The notes beneath the pieces were generated by a model. It saw nothing but the letters and a program-made list of their open reading frames with translations, was not told the origin of the DNA and did not search any database. A stretch of 7,923 nucleotides of DNA from Desulfobacterales bacterium (GTDB lineage Bacteria; Desulfobacterota; Desulfobulbia; Desulfobulbales; BM004), in the NCBI GenBank assembly GCA_012974315.1, contig JAAXQI010000170.1, forward strand, positions 1 to 7,923, given 5' to 3'. Positions 4,818 to 7,923 of the stretch are shown here, piece after piece. Both the position numbers and the translations under genes were made by a program. How positions within the stretch are numbered: position 1 is the first letter of the stretch; every line of letters starts with the position of its first letter.

Positions 4818-7250
4818 AAATTTACCCTGAACTGGTTAAAAGAATATGTAGACCTGGATCTGCCTGTAGATGTTGTGGCAGACAAGTTGACCATGCTTGG
4901 GCTCGAGGTGGATAATGTCACTGAGTTATACCAGGAGCTGGATTCAACAAAGGTTGCTGAAATCATCACTGTCAGGCCCCATCCTGATGCCGATCGTCTT
5001 ACCCTTTGTGATGTCACGGTCGGCGAAGAGACTTTTCAGGTGGTATGCGGAGCTCCCAATGTCAAACCTGGACTCCTGGTTCCGATCGCGTTACCAGGGA
5101 TCACCATGCCAGGAGGGTTGAAGGTCAAGAAAGCGGCGATCCGCGGTCAGGAATCTTCCGGTATGCTTTGTTCGGAAAAGGATCTTGGCATAAGTGAAAA
5201 TCACAGCGGCATAATGGAACTGCCGGACACTGCAAGGGCAGGGCAGTCACTTTCTGAGGCCCTGTCATTACGGGACACGCTCATTGAGGTTGACCTGACG
5301 CCCAATCGCCCTGATTGTACCAGTGTTATTGGTATTGCCAGGGAAGTTGCAGGTTTTACCAGTCAGAAACTGAACCAACCGGTAAAAAATGACCTGCCGC
5401 ATCTGACCGGTGAAGGAGTTCCGTTCAGCGTAGAAATTCTCGACCCTGCAGATTGTCCCAGATATGCAGCAAGGCTATTGAAAAATGTTACTATCGCCCC
5501 TTCACCCTGGTGGTTGAGAAAAAGACTTCTCTCTGTCGGGCTCAGGCCGATTAATAATGTAGTGGATATAACCAACCTGGTCATGCTTGAGTATGGTCAG
5601 CCTTTGCATGCCTTTGATTTTGACAGGCTGGCCGGCGGGAAGATTGTTGTCCGCAGGGCCCGGGCCGGTGAAGATATTGTCACCCTTGATGGTGAGAAAA
5701 GGAAGCTTGACCAGGAAATGCTCCTTATCTGTGATGCTGAAAAGCCTGTGGCAGTTGCCGGTGTTATGGGTGGAGAAAATTCCGAGGTTGTCGAATCCTC
5801 AAAGAATATCCTGCTTGAAAGCGCCTGTTTTAATCCAATCAGTGTCAGACGTACAGCCAGGCAACTTAATCTGGGCACTGAGGCCTCATATAGATTTGAG
5901 CGTGGTGTCGATCCTGAGCTTCAGCCCATAGCCATGGAAAGGGCAGTCCAGCTTCTGGTAGAGATAGCCGGTGCTGAAGCGGTTGATAACGGCTATGACT
6001 GTGTAGCCGGAAGTACTGAAAGACAGACAATAAAACTGCGCGTCAGTCGAAATAATGATCTTCTGGGAATGGAGCTTGACTCCATGGAAATTACCCGATT
6101 GCTTGAAAGCATAGAGCTTATGGTGACCCAGGTTGATGATGATACACTGCTGGTGACACCGCCAGGCTTCCGCGTAGATCTGGAAAGGGAAGTTGACCTG
6201 ATCGAAGAGGTTGCCAGGCTGCAGGGCTATAATGAAATACCAACATCAATGCCCGTTGTGCCCATGAGTTTCCCTGAGCAGCAGCCGGGGTTGGAATTAC
6301 GCAAAAAACTCGCTGCCAGGCTTGTTTCTCTGGGTTTTTATGAAGCAATAAATTACAGCTTTGTTGATGAAAACCATTTTGACCGGTTGAAGCTGGATGA
6401 TAATGATCCAATCCGCAATGCAGTTGCGCTTCTTAATCCTCTTTCCGAGGATCAGAAGATCATGAGAACCATGATTCTACCGAGCTTATTGCAGAATATC
6501 TCCAGAAATACCAGCCGCCAGAACAACGACATCAGGCTCTTTGAGATCGGCAAGGTCTTTCATCCTGTTGCGGATGAGCCGCTTCCCAATGAAAATATGC
6601 GTCTGGCAGGGGTGATAAGCGGTCGCCGACTTCCCGGTTCTTCTCTCCTTCATTTTGAAACCACCGCAGTTGATGTTTACGATTGCAAGGGAATAGTAGA
6701 AGGAATTCTGCAGGAGGTGCGTATTTCAAAGGCTGTGAGCACTGTATTCAGAAATGAAGTTAATGTTGTTCCCCGTTATATTCAGCCTGATTCGTATATA
6801 GTTTTTCAGACCGGTGATAAGACTCTGGGAGCCCTTGGAAAAATTGATCCCGAGGTTTTGAAGGGGTTTGGAATTAAGCAGGATGTTTTCTTTTTTGACC
6901 TTGATTTCGATATGCTTGCAGAGTCAAAACCTGAACCGAAATTGTTCAGGCAGCTGCCTAAATTCCCTTCAGTGGACAGGGATATTGCTCTTGTCGTCCC
7001 TGAGGCTGTTGCCTCGGGTGAATTGCTTTCAGCCATTGATAATGCATGTGAAGCACTCGTTGAGTCGGTTGAGATATTTGACATCTACCGCGGAGATTCT
7101 GTTGGTGCAGGAAATAAGAGCGTTGCTGTCACATTAACGTATCGTTCTGCCGGGCAGACCCTTGATGATAATACAGTGAATAAAGTGCATCAGCGACTTA
7201 TCAAGATGCTGGAAAAAGATTTTCAGGGTAAACTGCGTGAAGCAGTGTAA
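4815..7250 (+). CDS. pheT: Phenylalanine--tRNA ligase beta subunit
   Basis: PheT is the large, non-catalytic subunit that binds tRNA-Phe and hydrolyses Tyr-tRNA-Phe. The 811 residues compare with 795 in E. coli, and all domains are present. The N-terminal MKFTLNWLKEYVDL block leads into the OB-fold tRNA-binding domain (about 45-150, with RPHPDADRL and CGAPNV). LTPNRPDCTSV lies at 161-171. The B3/B4 editing domain covers about 211-385, with His265 (PLHAFD), Glu335 and TEA at 355-357 near where the E. coli editing residues fall. B5 spans about 402-478, the pseudo-catalytic core follows (LFEIGKVF at 575-582), and the C-terminal FDX-ACB anticodon-binding domain runs from FRQLPKFPSVDRD (711) to the end. 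No frameshift was seen. The start lacks a Shine-Dalgarno sequence and shares ACGACCC with pheS. Confidence 0.98.
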   Translation: MKFTLNWLKEYVDLDLPVDVVADKLTMLGLEVDNVTELYQELDSTKVAEIITVRPHPDADRLTLCDVTVGEETFQVVCGAPNVKPGLLVPIALPGITMPGGLKVKKAAIRGQESSGMLCSEKDLGISENHSGIMELPDTARAGQSLSEALSLRDTLIEVDLTPNRPDCTSVIGIAREVAGFTSQKLNQPVKNDLPHLTGEGVPFSVEILDPADCPRYAARLLKNVTIAPSPWWLRKRLLSVGLRPINNVVDITNLVMLEYGQPLHAFDFDRLAGGKIVVRRARAGEDIVTLDGEKRKLDQEMLLICDAEKPVAVAGVMGGENSEVVESSKNILLESACFNPISVRRTARQLNLGTEASYRFERGVDPELQPIAMERAVQLLVEIAGAEAVDNGYDCVAGSTERQTIKLRVSRNNDLLGMELDSMEITRLLESIELMVTQVDDDTLLVTPPGFRVDLEREVDLIEEVARLQGYNEIPTSMPVVPMSFPEQQPGLELRKKLAARLVSLGFYEAINYSFVDENHFDRLKLDDNDPIRNAVALLNPLSEDQKIMRTMILPSLLQNISRNTSRQNNDIRLFEIGKVFHPVADEPLPNENMRLAGVISGRRLPGSSLLHFETTAVDVYDCKGIVEGILQEVRISKAVSTVFRNEVNVVPRYIQPDSYIVFQTGDKTLGALGKIDPEVLKGFGIKQDVFFFDLDFDMLAESKPEPKLFRQLPKFPSVDRDIALVVPEAVASGELLSAIDNACEALVESVEIFDIYRGDSVGAGNKSVAVTLTYRSAGQTLDDNTVNKVHQRLIKMLEKDFQGKLREAV

Positions 7251-7290
7251 ACAACCAATTAATAATCATATTTAAAAGCTGAACTGAAAA

Positions 7291-7581
7291 ATGAAAAGAT
7301 CAAACGTTACACGCAAGGACCTGGCAAGGGCAGTACATAATAAATTAGGGTTTTCCCAGCGAAGTGCTGAAGAAATAATCGATACGGTTTTTGCCACCAT
7401 GAAGTCTACTCTCTTAAGTGGTGAATCAATCAAACTTGTACATTTCGGAACATTATCTGTCAGGAAAAAAACACCCAGAAAGGGCCGTAATCCTCGCACC
7501 GGTGAAACCATGGAAATCTGCAGCAGAAGCATGGTTAGCTTCAAGCCGAGCAAAGGGTTACGGATGAAGATTAACACATAA
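7291..7581 (+). CDS. ihfA: Integration host factor subunit alpha (HU/IHF family)
   Basis: This is a small DNA-bending protein of the HU/IHF family, expected to dimerise with IHF-beta and act in nucleoid architecture, recombination and transcription. The 96 residues match the 90-100 of the family. The N-terminal helices (VTRKDLARAVHNKLGFSQ) lead to the HFGTLSVRKK strand (51-60) and the DNA-binding arm GRNPRTGE (65-72) with the intercalating Pro68. It closes with VSFKPSKGLR. Its position directly after pheST, as ihfA follows pheT in E. coli, supports IHF-alpha over HU. An in-frame TGA at 7285-7287 excludes an earlier start. No Shine-Dalgarno sequence is visible in the 40-base gap after pheT, so coupling or leaderless-like initiation is possible. 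Confidence 0.93.
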   Translation: MKRSNVTRKDLARAVHNKLGFSQRSAEEIIDTVFATMKSTLLSGESIKLVHFGTLSVRKKTPRKGRNPRTGETMEICSRSMVSFKPSKGLRMKINT

Positions 7582-7585
7582 TAAA

Positions 7586-7923
7586 GTGGATAAAACAACC
7601 CGTCAGAATGTGAAAGAAATAGCTTTGGCAGCTTCTTTTGGTACAGGAAGCATACCAGATAAGCTTTATTTCAAGATCGGCGAGGTCAAACAAATAACCG
7701 GGGTGGAGACACACGTTCTCCGGTACTGGGAGTCGGAATTCAAGATTATCCGTCCCCAGCGGGCTTCTTCGAAGCAAAGGCTTTACCGCAGGGTTGATGT
7801 CGAAAATATTCTGACAATCAAAAAGCTGCTCTATGAAGATGGTTATACAGTTCCAGGAGCCCGAAAGCTGCTGACAGTTAAAAAAAGCGAAAAGAAGACC
7901 GCCCAAAAACCCAAAGTACCCGG
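7586..7923 (+). CDS. MerR-family HTH regulator, 3' end off the window
   Basis: This is a partial gene: 112 complete codons to the window edge with no stop. The MerR-type winged helix-turn-helix starts at YFKIGEVKQITGV (28-40 from the GTG), continues through LRYWESEF (45-52) and ends with RLYRRVDVENI (65-75) and EDGYTVPGARKLL (84-96). A lysine-rich linker follows (VKKSEKKTAQKPK). No metal-binding cysteine is seen, so this is unlikely to be a metal sensor; the ligand and targets are unknown. No ATG precedes the domain. GTG 7586 lies four bases after the ihfA stop; GTG 7610 and TTG 7625 are alternatives, none with a clear Shine-Dalgarno sequence. Homologues usually begin close to PDKLYFKIGEV, so the first 20 or so residues may not be translated. 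A merR-like gene behind ihfA is, as I recall, typical of Desulfobacterota. Confidence 0.85.
   Translation, partial: MDKTTRQNVKEIALAASFGTGSIPDKLYFKIGEVKQITGVETHVLRYWESEFKIIRPQRASSKQRLYRRVDVENILTIKKLLYEDGYTVPGARKLLTVKKSEKKTAQKPKVP

Noticed and set aside
4897..5121. Alternative-frame open stretches inside pheT
   Set aside because: pheT is continuous over 811 codons with all domains; the other frames are by-products of its codon use.
1..7923. CRISPR array, insertion sequence, toxin-antitoxin or other undescribed system
   Set aside because: No spaced repeats, terminal inverted repeats, transposase motifs or unknown gene clusters were found; nearly all coding space is housekeeping translation genes.

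Overview
This window carries a conserved bacterial translation operon, read entirely on the + strand: a tRNA-Val gene, then thrS, infC, rpmI, rplT, pheS, pheT, ihfA and the start of a MerR-type regulator that runs off the right edge. I infer a Desulfobacterota (former Deltaproteobacteria) host. The gene order thrS-infC-rpmI-rplT-pheS-pheT-ihfA-merR is one I associate with that group, the protein sequences fit a proteobacterial relative, and GC is moderate. The exact genus cannot be fixed from this window.

Layout. Positions 1-320 hold no convincing gene. They contain a short 8-bp tandem repeat (83-106), a small hairpin (132-144), a possible terminator of whatever lies to the left (147-182), a TTGACA-type promoter candidate embedded in a dyad and a 21-bp direct repeat (204-250), and a U-tract hairpin (251-286). 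tRNA-Val(GAC), with an encoded CCA end, occupies 321-395. A 151-nt gap follows, with a weak hairpin and a weak promoter candidate before thrS (547-2484). infC begins at a non-canonical ATT at 2542, behind a near-perfect Shine-Dalgarno sequence, and ends at 3087. A 95-nt AT-rich leader with a tetraloop hairpin precedes rpmI (3183-3380); rplT (3432-3779) follows. pheS (3791-4804) and pheT (4815-7250) both start directly after an identical ACGACCC heptamer and lack a Shine-Dalgarno sequence. ihfA (7291-7581) and the merR-like gene (GTG start proposed at 7586) close the window.

The genes work together. ThrRS and the two-subunit PheRS charge tRNAs, IF3 controls initiation fidelity and subunit splitting, L35 and L20 are 50S proteins (L20 is an early assembly protein and a known autoregulator in other bacteria), and tRNA-Val is a translation substrate. 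IHF-alpha and the MerR-type protein are DNA-binding proteins that travel with the operon.

I found no mobile element, CRISPR array, defence system or clearly new system. The points worth a second look are regulatory: the ATT start of infC, the repeated ACGACCC context of pheS and pheT, the contrast between genes with and without Shine-Dalgarno sequences, the structured rpmI leader, and the control-like region upstream of the tRNA.
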